DNA of 64,000 nucleotides from Hyalella azteca (taxonomy: Eukaryota > Arthropoda > Malacostraca > Amphipoda > Hyalellidae), in assembly GCF_000764305.2 (NCBI RefSeq), contig NW_025947620.1:144303-208302 (forward strand). The letters run 5' to 3'. The notes under the pieces are model-generated. The model was not told the DNA's origin. It was given only the letters and a program-made list of their open reading frames with translations, and searched no databases. The first letter of the stretch is position 1. Every line of letters begins with the position of its first letter. Of the stretch, positions 1-11,600 are shown piece by piece. A program made the translations under genes and the position numbers.

Positions 1-194
1 TTATATTGGTGATAAACACAGAAACATACTTGTGTATTTACACTAAACAGAATCAAGTCCCGTTTTCCTTAACCTTGAGGAGCTTCACAATTCAGCATCA
101 ACGGTCACTTTAAAAATAAAAGAAAACTTATCAAGTATTACCAGGTAAAATTCCAATAAAATCCCCAAAATTACAATAAATAGAAGATGCGTAC

Positions 195-2125
195 CAATAA
201 GAGCAGCCATAATAGGGGCAACATTAGGGCCCCACTGTGTCGAGTTGAGAACCACGAAGACCGCGGCGCGGTCGCGAGTGAACAGCACGCGCCCTACGCC
301 CCATAATCGCTCCAGCTCCGGACATCGCTGCTTCACGGATGCAGGGATGCGCTTCCATAGGAACTTGGCTGACATCCTGTATAGTTAGCATGATAGGGAA
401 TTGGCTGATATCATGTGTGGTTAGTATGATAGGGAATTGGCTGACATCCTGTATACCTAGTTAGCATGATAGGATCTTGGCTGTCATCCTGTATAGTTAG
501 CATGATAGGGAATTGGCTGACATCCTGTGTGGTTAGTATGATAGGAAATTGGCTGACATCCTGTATAGTTAGCATGATAGGATTATGGCTGACATATTGT
601 ATGGTTAGTATGATAGGAAATTGGCTGACATCCTGTATAGTTAGCATGATAGGATATTGGCTGACATCTGTATAGTTAGCATGATAGGAACTTGGCTGAC
701 ATCCTGTATGGTTAGCATGATAGGAAATTGGCTGACATCCTGTGTGTTAGTATGATAGGAAATTGGCTGACATCCTGTGTGGTTAGTATGATAGGAAATT
801 GGCTGACATCCTGTGAGGTTAGTATGATAGGAAATTGGCTGACATATTGTATAGTTAGTTTGATAGGAACTAGGCTGACATATTGTATGGTTAGTTTGAT
901 AGGAACTAGGCTGACATATTGTATGGTTAGTATGATAGGAACTTGGCTGACATCCTTATGGTCATGGTTAGTTTGATAGGAAATTGGCTGACATTTTGCA
1001 TGGTTGGCATGAGGAGATGTTGCTTAGACTTGTGCAATGTTTGTATTGTAAATGTTGAATTCAAATGAATTCTTGAGATATCAGGGAGTAAGGATCAGAA
1101 GTTTATAGCTTGCATCAGTCAAAAAACTTAAAGAGTTTTTTATATTGAACTTTTATAATAATAGAAGCTAATGTATACTGCAATGATTAACAAAACAATT
1201 ATAAATATTCATAAGAACATTGAGAAATTATGTCCAAGTTAGAGCCTAAAATTTGTGCAATAAATATTTAAGTTAAAAATGCAGTTTCACTCGCATTTTT
1301 CTCACTTGGCAGTTCACTTCAAACAAAGAAATTTAGTATCACTTCTACAAATTCCTGACATAATGATATAACTATTCAAATAATAATCATTTTTAGCTCT
1401 AATAAAAATATACCTATGCATATAGAATTAATAATAGTTATAGATAAAGAATAGGACAAGTTTAAATACAAAATTGATTATAGTTTATGAAAAAGAATGA
1501 CAGTTTAATCAAGAACTAATAATAGAATTTAAAATGTAATAGCAAACAACACTTGGAGACGAGGACTTGTTTTACTCACACATCGTTTTGAAGGAGGTAT
1601 ATGGCTAAGAGTTTCTCGTACACGGCATCAGGAGGCACGCCATTAGGTGCCTGCAAATAACATGACTATGACTGATCACTGATGATATCAATTGGTCCAT
1701 TTTAGTAAAAACTGTACACTCAAGTTGAAAGTAATCTCATGAAACTAAAATAAATATCAAAGTAATCAGAATAAGAAATATGATAGAATAAAATTGTCAT
1801 GGATGTTTTTTCAAGCCCATTGATTTGCTCAAAAATGTTAATAAAAATATATCAATTGTAGAAGAAATTGATATTATATTATATTTTACACTAAATAAAA
1901 AGCTGGCAGTCTACTTATGAAATGTGAAATCAGTGTATTGCATGGTAACAAATTCAAGACAGATTTTTTCAGGTCACAAAGATGTTTGAGTGACAATTTA
2001 GTTGTTACACAACAATACATCAAAATTGCTCTAGTACATCAAAAAGCAGTAGGATAACTTACGTCGAGCTCTTGGCTTTCAAGTGTTGCTGCTAGTTCAT
2101 TGTATTCTGCCAAAGAGAGAGCCAT
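195..2125 (-). CDS. csn8: COP9 signalosome subunit 8, N-terminal exons (partial gene)
   Basis: Three coding exons read leftward: 2125-2063 (ATG to a GTAAGT donor, 21 codons, phase 0), 1650-1580 (phase 2 at its end) and 376-195 (phase 1 at its end, GTACGC donor). Together they give about 105 residues. The spliced product matches CSN8/COPS8 as I remember it: a 'VYEKLLAIYLLQND' stretch followed by 'AKFLWKRIP', then a W-x-V-G segment and 'QWGPNVAPIMAAL', which parallels the human PCI-domain protein with the same spacing. CSN8 is a small scaffold subunit of the COP9 signalosome, the complex that removes NEDD8 from cullins. The C-terminal half is not in the window. A TTGCAG acceptor at 2148 suggests a separate 5' untranslated exon. 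Intron 2 carries a 36-bp minisatellite made from the exon 3 acceptor. Family assignment is strong; the phases at the splice sites agree. Confidence 0.88.
363..1012 (-). repeat. 36-bp minisatellite copying the csn8 exon 3 splice acceptor
   Basis: About 18 tandem units, mostly 36 bp (a few 35 or 40-41). Read on the minus strand each unit contains CTAAC-like sequence, TATACAG and then GATGTCAGCCAA plus TTCCTATCATG. The unit nearest the gene is the real intron 2/exon 3 boundary (exon 3 starts at 376 with GATGTCAGCC). The array therefore repeats the presumed branch point, the 3' splice site and about 20 bases of exon. About ten units keep an intact CAG; others have CAATATG instead. The unit length is a multiple of three, so long meaningless open frames cross the array. 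Confidence 0.9.
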
Positions 2126-2147
2126 CTTGTACTTTAATATGAAAATC

Positions 2148-2248
2148 CTGCAATATGAAGAAGAGACAAATGAGAAGTGAACCATTAAAAATAAGATTCA
2201 ACAAGGAGTTGAAATGTATAGAAATAAATTGAGTTGATAATATTTTAA
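2148..2248. other. csn8 upstream flank
   Basis: The 3' splice-like CAG at 2148 (minus strand) suggests that csn8 has an untranslated exon farther right; its position could not be fixed. Nothing else was recognised. Confidence 0.35.
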
Positions 2249-2427
2249 GGGGACCGTCTAACCTAAAATTTTCAATTTAGGCGTTTTCCACTTTTTGGGC
2301 TCATCTTAAAGCTCACTTTTCAACGCATTCAACGGTACCATTTTACGTTTGAATGTGAAGTTTCATGATGATCGGATAATAACTTTAGGAGTTATAGGCT
2401 ATCTCCAATTTAGGTTAGACCGTCCCC
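2249..2427. mobile_element. short TTAA-flanked MITE (piggyBac type)
   Basis: A 179-bp segment bounded by TTAA on both sides (2245-2248 and 2428-2431). It has terminal inverted repeats of about 24 bp beginning GGGGACCGTCTAACCTAA, with one or two mismatches between ends. TTAA target duplication plus such ends is the hallmark of piggyBac-derived non-autonomous elements. There is no coding capacity. Confidence 0.75.
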
Positions 2428-2827
2428 TTAAGTCACAACCATCATCCCAAAACTGTAACACAACATGGTCTGAATACTTCAGACCCATGTGATAAAATCT
2501 ATAGTTTAGAACAAACCAGAGTCATGAGATGTCATGAATCTTAAGTCATCTAAATTAACTTTTTGGATTCAAAATTCATATTATAATCAATTCAACACTT
2601 TGACTCCGATTGCTTCATCTTGTGCTATTATTTCATTTTTTGTACTGTTTTTAAACAGGGTTGCCAGACGGTCATTTTTTCCAGACAAACTTTGTGATTA
2701 AGTTTTTCGCAATTGCATTGGCCAGCTAAAATTGATGATAGGGATACTTCCAAATTAAATTTTAAGTACTGCAAAAAGAAAATAAATGGAATTTTTATGG
2801 CGGAACCTACAAATAAACTAGTACCAT

Positions 2828-4642
2828 CAAACGGGGTAAAAAGGGACAGGCGGGGTAAATAGGGACGTGCGTCCCACATTTTGTAGAAATGTTGTAGCAG
2901 CTAAACTAATCAAAATATTGCATAACTAAAAATAGTGGCGTAAACTTCAACATTTTTACTATCTATTATGTATAAAGCTTGTCAAGAAATCAAACATTTA
3001 CTATCTCTAAAAAATTGCATACTTTGACCGGCGGGGTAACTTTGACCACTTTCCGTTTTTTTAACAAAAACCCCCAAAACTCAAAAACGATTTGACATAG
3101 AAAAATTTTGTCAATGGCCATCAAAGGCCTAATACTGAGGCTATGTAACACAATAGAAAGATTTAAAAAGTTTGCATATCTAATAGGTTAAAAAATTAAA
3201 AATGTGACCCACGAAAAAGAGCTATTATTCAAAGCCTGTCGGAGTACCCCCTCCAATTTTCTTATTTTTTGGTAAAATAACTCCAGGTTTTGATGCATTG
3301 TAGTAGAACTCTTCTAGTTACATATGCAAAAGACAAATTTTAGGAAAGTGTCATAGTTTGCAAATGGGGGGCGCCACCTCCCAATGGGGTTACTTTGACC
3401 ACCTAATGGCAGCCGTGACGGGGTAACATTGACCGGCTTGGAAATTAAAATTACCATAGGTACCAATATAACATATTTTATGCTTGATACACCTATTAAT
3501 GTTTTTTTCTTTATGTTTCAGACTCTACAGAGTCTTATATATGGTAATTTTAACTTAATTTCCAAACCGGCCAATGTTACCCCGTCATGGCTGCCATTAG
3601 ATGGTCACATTTCGCCCATTTGGGGGCGGCGCCCCCCATTTGCAAACTCTGACACTTTCCTAAAATTTGTCTTTTGCATATGTAACTAGAAGAGTTCTAC
3701 TACGATGCACCACAACCTGGAGTTATTTGGAGTTATTTTACCAAAAAATAAAATTAATTTTACCACCCAGTCATAGAAACCCCAAGAGCTGGGGTAACAA
3801 AGACCATCACTTTTTTTGAAATTACATCAAAACTATGAGAGGCAGGAGCCAGCAATTTATGGTGAGTAAAGCTAGACTATAGACCTGTATTTTGCATGTT
3901 TCAATTTAAGTTCAACTTATCTAGTAAAAAAATGGCATCATTTTGAAAAGTGGTCAAAGTTACCCCATTTTACAGTAATTGACCTAAACTATGATTTATT
4001 TCTTCAAAACATATGATGTTGTTACTAAAACATTATTTTTTGTTTCAGGTATGTTTTTCATGATCTTTTTTGTTATAATGAAATCACTAGACTCAATTAA
4101 AATTGTGCGAAATTACAAACCATCTTGTAAGCTTACAGATACAGAAGAAATGCTACATGGCTGCTGATATGAAGCTTGCAGTGGACAAGGTCGTTGTCAA
4201 TGCTCAATGGCATGTCCAAGTCCATGGATATAGTTATATCACATTATTAATACGGTAATTAATTATTATGGTAATATCATATCAATAAAGGAAAAACAAG
4301 TAAAAATCACAGAAAATGTCATTTATTTTACATCTACATCATCTACAATGAAAGAGGAAGACTTCAGAGTACTGTTAGTAATAGATGAGTACACTCTGCA
4401 TGCTTCAAATGTTTGAAATTGAGTTTTATTTCAAGTGTCCCTTTTTACCCCATTTCAAGATTAATTCAGGAGCCCTTTATATTGCGTCTAGCGCTTTACA
4501 AATAGCATATGGAATTTTTTTGAAGATGCCATTCGATAGCCCTCGCAAAGAGCTATAAAATGAGCCTAAATTTGTTTCTGAAATGTTTCATGGTAAGAAG
4601 TTAACAAAAAATGCTCAAAACCGTCCCTTTTTACCCCGTTTG
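2828..4642. mobile_element. 1.8-kb non-autonomous DNA transposon with perfect 20-bp inverted ends
   Basis: The ends are exact inverted copies, CAAACGGGGTAAAAAGGGAC at 2828 and its complement ending at 4642. Both are flanked by the 5-base direct repeat ACCAT (2823-2827 and 4643-4647). Inside lies a large hairpin: an arm at about 3265-3456 is the reverse complement of 3542-3745, with roughly 85 bp between. The motif GGGGTAAC followed by TTGACC recurs many times on both strands. No transposase reading frame was seen. The superfamily is uncertain because a 5-bp target duplication fits no single family clearly. Confidence 0.75.
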
Positions 4643-4647
4643 ACCAT

Positions 4648-7600
4648 ATATATTGAGTTATCGGCCTTTTTTGTTTTCGGATTTGGCCGATTTTAGGCAA
4701 CCTGAATTATGTACCTGGAGAAATACATTTCATGGTACACATATGTACCACTTTGGAGTCAATGTGTTAAGCTGCAAACTCATTTTCCAAGCCCTGGCTT
4801 TTACATTAATTTTTATTTTACTCTAAAAATGCTGCAAAATATATTTTTTGCAGCTCCCTCTAGATACAAGTTGGGACATTAAAACACATTTGATTCATTT
4901 TTCAAAGTTACTGAGTACCGTACCGGTAGATTCAGTGCTGTGGGCAAGTTGTCACATTTTACTGAGAATACAAGAGTAACAAAATAATAATAATAATAAT
5001 AATTCATGGCAATGGGAATTTTGTTAGGAACAAGGTACCAAACCATGAGCTTTTTGACTGAATCAAAATATTTGCTGCTGAGCTGAACTATTGACTTTAA
5101 TTGGCAAATAAATAGATAATTCCTCAAGCAAAAATCTCATAGCCATACGTATGTTAGAAAAATTCAATTTGCAGCTAAGATAAAAAAATACCATTGTCCA
5201 TTTGAACATCCAGCTCCAAAGTCACTTATTTTATACAATGTTAAGTTTAAAATCCTACAAATTGATTGTAATGTTAAATTAATTGTGATGTGTATATAAA
5301 ATATGTCTAGACATAGCTGTCATTAGAAATTCCCAATGTGATGATATGGCAACATTGTCTCTACAGACTTGTATGTAACACTGATACATCATTGTGTGTC
5401 ATCAATGTCATGTGATGTGTACCCTTGAAATTGAAACCATTTGCATTTTATTAATGTTTGTTTTTTGTCTATATAATTAACCTTTAGAGTTGCAAAAATG
5501 AGAACTGATAATTGAACAAAAACTTTTGGTGCCTGTATTTTTTTATTCAATGGGTTTATGCGGCGCAAACCCATTTTACCGGCCTGCCGGCCTAGCAGAT
5601 GTCGGGCACAGAACATATTTTGGACATTGACATACGGGTCTGTACTATTTGCCAAAAACAGTCTTTCATTAGAAGGCACCGATCTCAAGCAATGTTGATT
5701 GTTGCCTTCTATTCTTCAGTTTTGTAATTCATGTCTAACCAAATTGAGATCTATGAATAATGAATAAATATTCATAACTGTGCCGACTCTTAGAACCTGG
5801 GTTAGTACAAATGTACAATAGAATTCTAGTCAACTTGATGCAGATATATGTTTGTGTGTGATGGCATGGTGCCAGCATAGTCCATACTCCATAGTGGCAA
5901 AGCAGAGAGTTTTTTTAGACTCTCACTCAAGTTCATTTTTAAGTCTTATAAGTAGACCAGTAAGAGTAAAGTATCATGGATACCAGTATTATCACACTTA
6001 AGAAATTGGCTTAAATCTTGAGTACATGAGGAAATTAAAAATGAAATGATTCTAATTTCTAAACACTCTGTGCTCTAATTTGCACTTTGCAGTTTGCAGT
6101 AATAAATATTCAAAGAGAAAAAAATTTATCTCATTGGAATTAAAATAAAAAATTGAAGAGAAGAACAAATTGTGATTTTGCTAATATTTTAATGCAGCTT
6201 AATCTACCGATCTACGCAAGGCGGCAAGCGCAAGGGCTAGCCTGCTTAGCCCATAGTCCTGATAGGCGCTGCATATAACATATTCATATCTTCACAACGG
6301 ATGATATAAAATCATAAAATGTAAAATTATACGCATATTATAAATGAAGACTTTAAAATATTCAGAATAGGCCATCATGAAAATCGTTATTTATTCTTAA
6401 TTTCGACACTCCGGCAAATGCGGCAATAACAACAGCGCTCACTCTGACTCAAACATGCGCTGGTTGTAAATAGGTTTTCGATTCTATATCGCTTGATTCT
6501 CTATGTTCGATCATTACATACGATCTAACACTTTATTTCAAAGCCATTTGAGAATTGTGCGAGGAAAAATGCATAAAAAGCTAAATTTCGTTTACTGTAT
6601 ATTTTAAAAGTTTTATATTCTTGTAAGAAAATGTCAATAATTTTCGAAATAAATAAAATGTCCAACTTTTGGGAAGTTATTATTTTGGAAAGTCTATACT
6701 GTTACCTGTAATTCCAGTGATTGCAGGGCAGGTGTTCCTGTGTGTGCAACTGAGCGTCCATGCTCAATTTATGTTCTTTATTTTTTTTTGCTTTAATCTG
6801 ACCAGATTTTAGTAGTTTATATTGAGATAAGTTCTTTTTATCAATGAAGAATTTGCTACTGCATTCTTAAATGCTTTATGTGATTGGCAGGTGAGTAATG
6901 ATCTTTAAAAATAACTACGGTAGCTTCCAAGTTTCAACCAACGGCTTCCAAGTTTCAACCAACGCGATACTGGACGGGTAAGGCACCGAAACTGACCTTG
7001 AGTTTTGTTATTAATATAATATTCAGACTCACAGAAATATGCTCAGACAGAGATAATTAAATGAAATTCTCAATGAAATTGTCGTCAACATTTCATTGTA
7101 GATCCTGTTGACTTTCGTCGTGGTACCGTAGCTAATAACCTTCGTTACTTTATTGAATGATTCAAGCTATTCAATATGTCAAAAAATCCAACTAAAGTTC
7201 CAGGTTTTCATACTTTTGGAAGAGATAACTTACTTCTTATTTTGAGGACTGCAATATTTCAATGCGTCTTTAATTAAGCGCACATTCCGTCTCTGCTTTC
7301 CAAAACCATCATCAGGGAAATAAAATTGAAAACGAAAATAATTTATTCAAGATTTAAATTACTAAACGCTGATAATTATAATATGATTAGCCAGACGGAT
7401 GCATATTCTCTTTTATATCGATTAACATGTCTGATGATACAAGACACGTATTTTGTTACGACTTAAATGACATTGTTTTGTCCGTACGACATTGTCCGTA
7501 CTCTTCAATTTGTACTACGGTAAATATCACGTGAACAATTTCTATGAGAGAGCACAAAGTTGAGATTAATTTCATAGGTTATCGATCTGAAAGATAATTT

Positions 7601-8584
7601 AGTGTGACGCTGAAACTGATTTGCAATGAAGAGCAGAATAATTTTAGCAATTATGAATACTAAACTATAGGTAATTAACCAGGTGATGTAACTTAGTTCG
7701 TAGAAAAATTTTACAATGAATACTATTTCTCATGATTGATTATGTCTTTTAAAGAGAAGATGAAGGTTTATAATAGTAATTTAAACTTGATGATAAAGGG
7801 ATGAATTAACAATACGGAAGGAGCGAAAACCTTAGAAAAATATCAGATTATCTGGGGTGGTAAAGAATTGTTTAGAGTATACGTATAGGAGTATGTTTAG
7901 AGACACATATTGTATGGCGTAAATAAATAAATTAATAAATCCCCAATAAATTGCAAATTTTCTCTTTAAAAACGAAAAAAAAAAACACTTTGATGATACT
8001 TTGTTGCCTTTTTATTTCTTCTGAAATATATTTTAATTAAAGAAAACTTACTCTGAATTATTTAAATAATTTCTTGTCACTCTCTATTAGCGCTGCACAA
8101 TGGCGACCGTGAGTCAATAGCTTTCCTGTGACCGTTTCCTGGCCGTCATGGCTAGAGTCAGCCCTAGATAGCTGCTAGAGTAAACAAACCTTATAGTGCA
8201 ACTTGTCGGCTGCGTTCGTGCGCGGGTATAATAACTAGTGGGATACGCTTACTCGCTGTACCCTTCTTGTTTTTCTTGACGTGAAAGAACAATGCACATG
8301 GTTTGGTTTAGTGATACTCCAGCAATGTATGAGTTATTTTAACATAAACCTCGATAAACATGAAATTTTTTTAATTTTTGTCACAAGATACTAAATATTT
8401 TTTGCGAACACTCACGTGAAGGTGATGTGTGAATCCTGAAAACCGAACTCAAGCTGCATTTTTAATGATAATTTATACATTGACATTGAGATGTGACCTC
8501 AGCCACTAATGATCATCGAACGTTACTGCTGCCTCGCTCATTTGAAAGCAGATCATATAACTTAACTGCCATGTTTTCTTCCAG
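4648..8584. other. intergenic region between divergent csn8 and the TMEM268-like gene
   Basis: AT-rich sequence with no open frame resembling a known protein. A perfect 21-bp tandem duplication lies at 6923-6943/6944-6964. The two genes point away from each other, so their promoters should lie here. A candidate first exon of the TMEM268-like gene ends near 8108. Confidence 0.5.
8045..8108 (+). promoter_or_regulatory. candidate 5' untranslated exon/start region of the TMEM268-like gene
   Basis: GCACAATGGCGACC at 8095-8108 is followed directly by a GTGAGT donor and resembles a YY1-type AAnATGGCGnC core-promoter site. A TTTTCTTCCAG acceptor ends at 8584, 19 bases before the coding ATG at 8604. 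If these are joined, the upstream ATG opens a short frame of eight codons that stops one base before the main ATG. The start of the exon is arbitrary; this is inference from splice signals only. Confidence 0.35.
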
Positions 8585-8603
8585 TTTGTACTGTTGATCT
8601 GAA

Positions 8604-11600
8604 ATGAGCCAGTCTACCGGTCCAGGGGGACCTCACCCCCTCACCCCCGCCACCTCTGACACCACCCCGTCCCCCCCTCAGTCGTGGGTACAGTTCGATA
8701 ACGACGAGCGGCCTCAGCAGGAGCTCCCCACAGGTACTGCACTTCGCGCTCCTAAATTACAGTTTAAAATGTTAGAAAAAGTTCGAAACTATCTTTAAGT
8801 TTCGTTCCATTTGTGCTGCGAATTTAAAAGTTGAAAATTCTAGTAACAGGTGCATTAGTTGTACTTATTTTGAAGTTTTGAAGAAGAAAGTTAATTTAAT
8901 CGCTCTTTTCTAATAATAATTGCAAAGGAGATAAAATATTTTACCTGAAATTTGTCCCGAAAAAATTGAGTTGCATAGCCATATTGAATTTGATAGCTAC
9001 CGAATTTTTTTAACTTCAAAGATATTATACGTTTGTGACTTATTATATTGTAATTAGCTGAAGATGGCGGGATGTATTTGGGCCGGATGTATATATAGGT
9101 CAGGATTGTGCGAGGAACAAGTATGTTAGTTAGCATAATTCTGTATAAATTCCGGCGGTGCGTTCACTTACTTGACTTCCATGACCTTTGCTACACATGT
9201 ATGTTGTTGACATAATCATAGTAACGTTGAAAGCGAAGAGAACGCCAAGCTAGTTCATCATACTCTTTTCTCTAATGAAAATACTCTCATTTAAGATATA
9301 ATGAGCGTTTTCTTCCCATTTTAAATTCCTGGTGAATCGGCGATTCAAACATACTAATGAAGGTAGCAGACTAATATGTACTAATATAATCAGTTATCAT
9401 GTTATTAGTTGTACTATTAAGGTAATTGTTATAATTTTATCGTGTTAATAATTGATATGCTTGCACAGCCCCCAGTTCCCCCAGTGGGGTAGCAGCCCTC
9501 CCCCCGCCCCCCACCAAAGCGGCCGCCACCGCCACCGCTGCTGCCGCCGTCATCGACGCGCACGCCGTGCAGGTGTGGATTGTTGATATAACCTCGCTTT
9601 AGTTTAAGGCAGGGGTCACCAAACTACGGTCCGCGGGCCGAATCCGGCCCGCGACGTCAGTTCATCAGGCCCGTCTTCGGTACTTTAATTTGCTTGATGC
9701 TTTTGCTTTTCTTGAAGAAATTGATTCTGATTTCTGTGACTTGCCTTATTACACAGCAGTGAGATGGCTCAGCTGTGGTAAAGTCCTATTTCCGTTTTAC
9801 AAGCTCCGAAACGAAATAGATGTTTTTCTCACTGAAAAAGATTGAGCCGATCCACAGCTGTTCTGGCTGTCAAAGTTATCTTTTTTGGTCATCATCACAT
9901 CCCACATGAATAAACTGAACTTGAAATTACAGGGAAAGGATAACCTAATCTGTGATCTCTACAGAATCATCCAAGGATTTCGGAGAAAGCTGTCATTGTT
10001 TGAAGCATAACTGGAAAGAGAAAACTTCTCTCATTTTCACTGTTTCAGAGAGTTTTGCGCTTCAATTGCTGAAGATGTCAAGCTCAATTTTCTAAAAAAG
10101 ATTATTCGTGACTTGAAGCTTTTTTTGGAGAAATTTTCAAATCTCGACAGAACTGAGAGTGACATTATTCTGTTACAGAATCCGTTTGATTGTAACCTTG
10201 ATGATGTGCCAGTTGAACTACAGTTGGAGCTCATTGATTTGCAAGCAAATGACTTGTTGAAAGAGAAGCACAGAGAAGGAAAACTTGTCGAATTTTACCG
10301 CTGCTTACCTGATCCTGAGTTTCCGAAATTGAAGAAATTTGCCGCTGGTATGGCATCAGTGTTTGGAACTTATGTCAGTGAGCAAACATTTAAAAAAATG
10401 AAGTATGTGAAGTCAACACGTCGAACGAGATTGCCTGATGAACATTTGAAAGCTATATATTCTCTTGATTGGATACAGCAATTCTAAACAAAATATTGAT
10501 GATATTTTGAAAGCCAAACGTCAGTTTCACAAATCTCACTAACCTTTTTTGCTGTTTAGTTTGTGAGATTCGGATATGCGCACACTATAGGTTTGATGTA
10601 ACTATCTTTTTGCTTACGTCGCCTTCTTTGAAAACTTTTCAGTAAATAAAATGTTGGTTGTCTTTGTTTTTTGATTAACATGGAATGCTGAACTTAGTTT
10701 TTCGTCTTTTTTCCCAGAGCTTTCGTTCCGGCTTGCAAGTATTGAACAGAATGATTATGCGGCCGTGCTCGTCATTCTTTCAGTTATCCGGCCCACTGTG
10801 AAAAAAGTTTGGTGACTCCTGGTTTAGGGCATTGAACATATCATTACTCATATTACTCATATGATTACTCAGTTAGGGATATCATGCATATCATTACTCA
10901 CATCATTACTCAGTTTGGGATATTTAAAATATTATTACCCATATTGACGCTATAATTTCAACGTTCATGCCATGAAACGTGAGATGTAATTCTGAGCAGA
11001 AGAAATGTGATCAGCAGGCCTCTTTCTGCAAGTCCTTGGGCTATTACTGTGTTACTATTATTAACTCCTATGTCTTGTTACATCTCTCTACCAGCAACTT
11101 GTTACACCTCTTTACCTGTAACTTGTTACACCTCTTTACCTGTAATGGTAAAGAGGTGTACAGAGCATACAGAGCAGCTCTGTATGGTCAGTATGAGCTC
11201 TGTATATGCTCTGTATGAGCTATTTGTGCAATGTATGAGCGTGCTTGTGGTGGGCGTATTATGAGTTCTGTTGTGTGCTGTGTACGAGTAGTATAAGCCA
11301 TGTATTAGCTACGTATTCTCTGTATAGTCTGTGTATGAGCTGTGTGTGACGAGCAGGTGTCGCTGGGGACAGGACGGGCGGCCTCCAGGACCGTGTCCGA
11401 GCCTCACGCCAGCAACGGCAGCGCGCAGGTATACGCTATCTTCACCTCCACTACTTCATTATAACTATAAATATAACCTAGTAGCCATAATTATTATTCG
11501 CATTGTGATCTCCTGCGTAATAATTCTTTTATTATACCATGAACGTAGAGATGAATAGTTGAGAATAAATAAATGAATAGCATGAATGTATACCATTTAT

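Noticed and set aside
85..375. 96-codon minus-strand frame as a complete small membrane protein
   Set aside because: Only its first part (195-375) is csn8 exon 3; the hydrophobic end is intron read past a good GTACGC donor.
411..976. Open frames of repeated MIGNWLTSC or TIQDVSQFPI type
   Set aside because: They arise from the 36-bp minisatellite on both strands and change frame with each irregular unit.
363..1012. CRISPR array
   Set aside because: Units are contiguous without unique spacers, and the setting is an animal gene intron.
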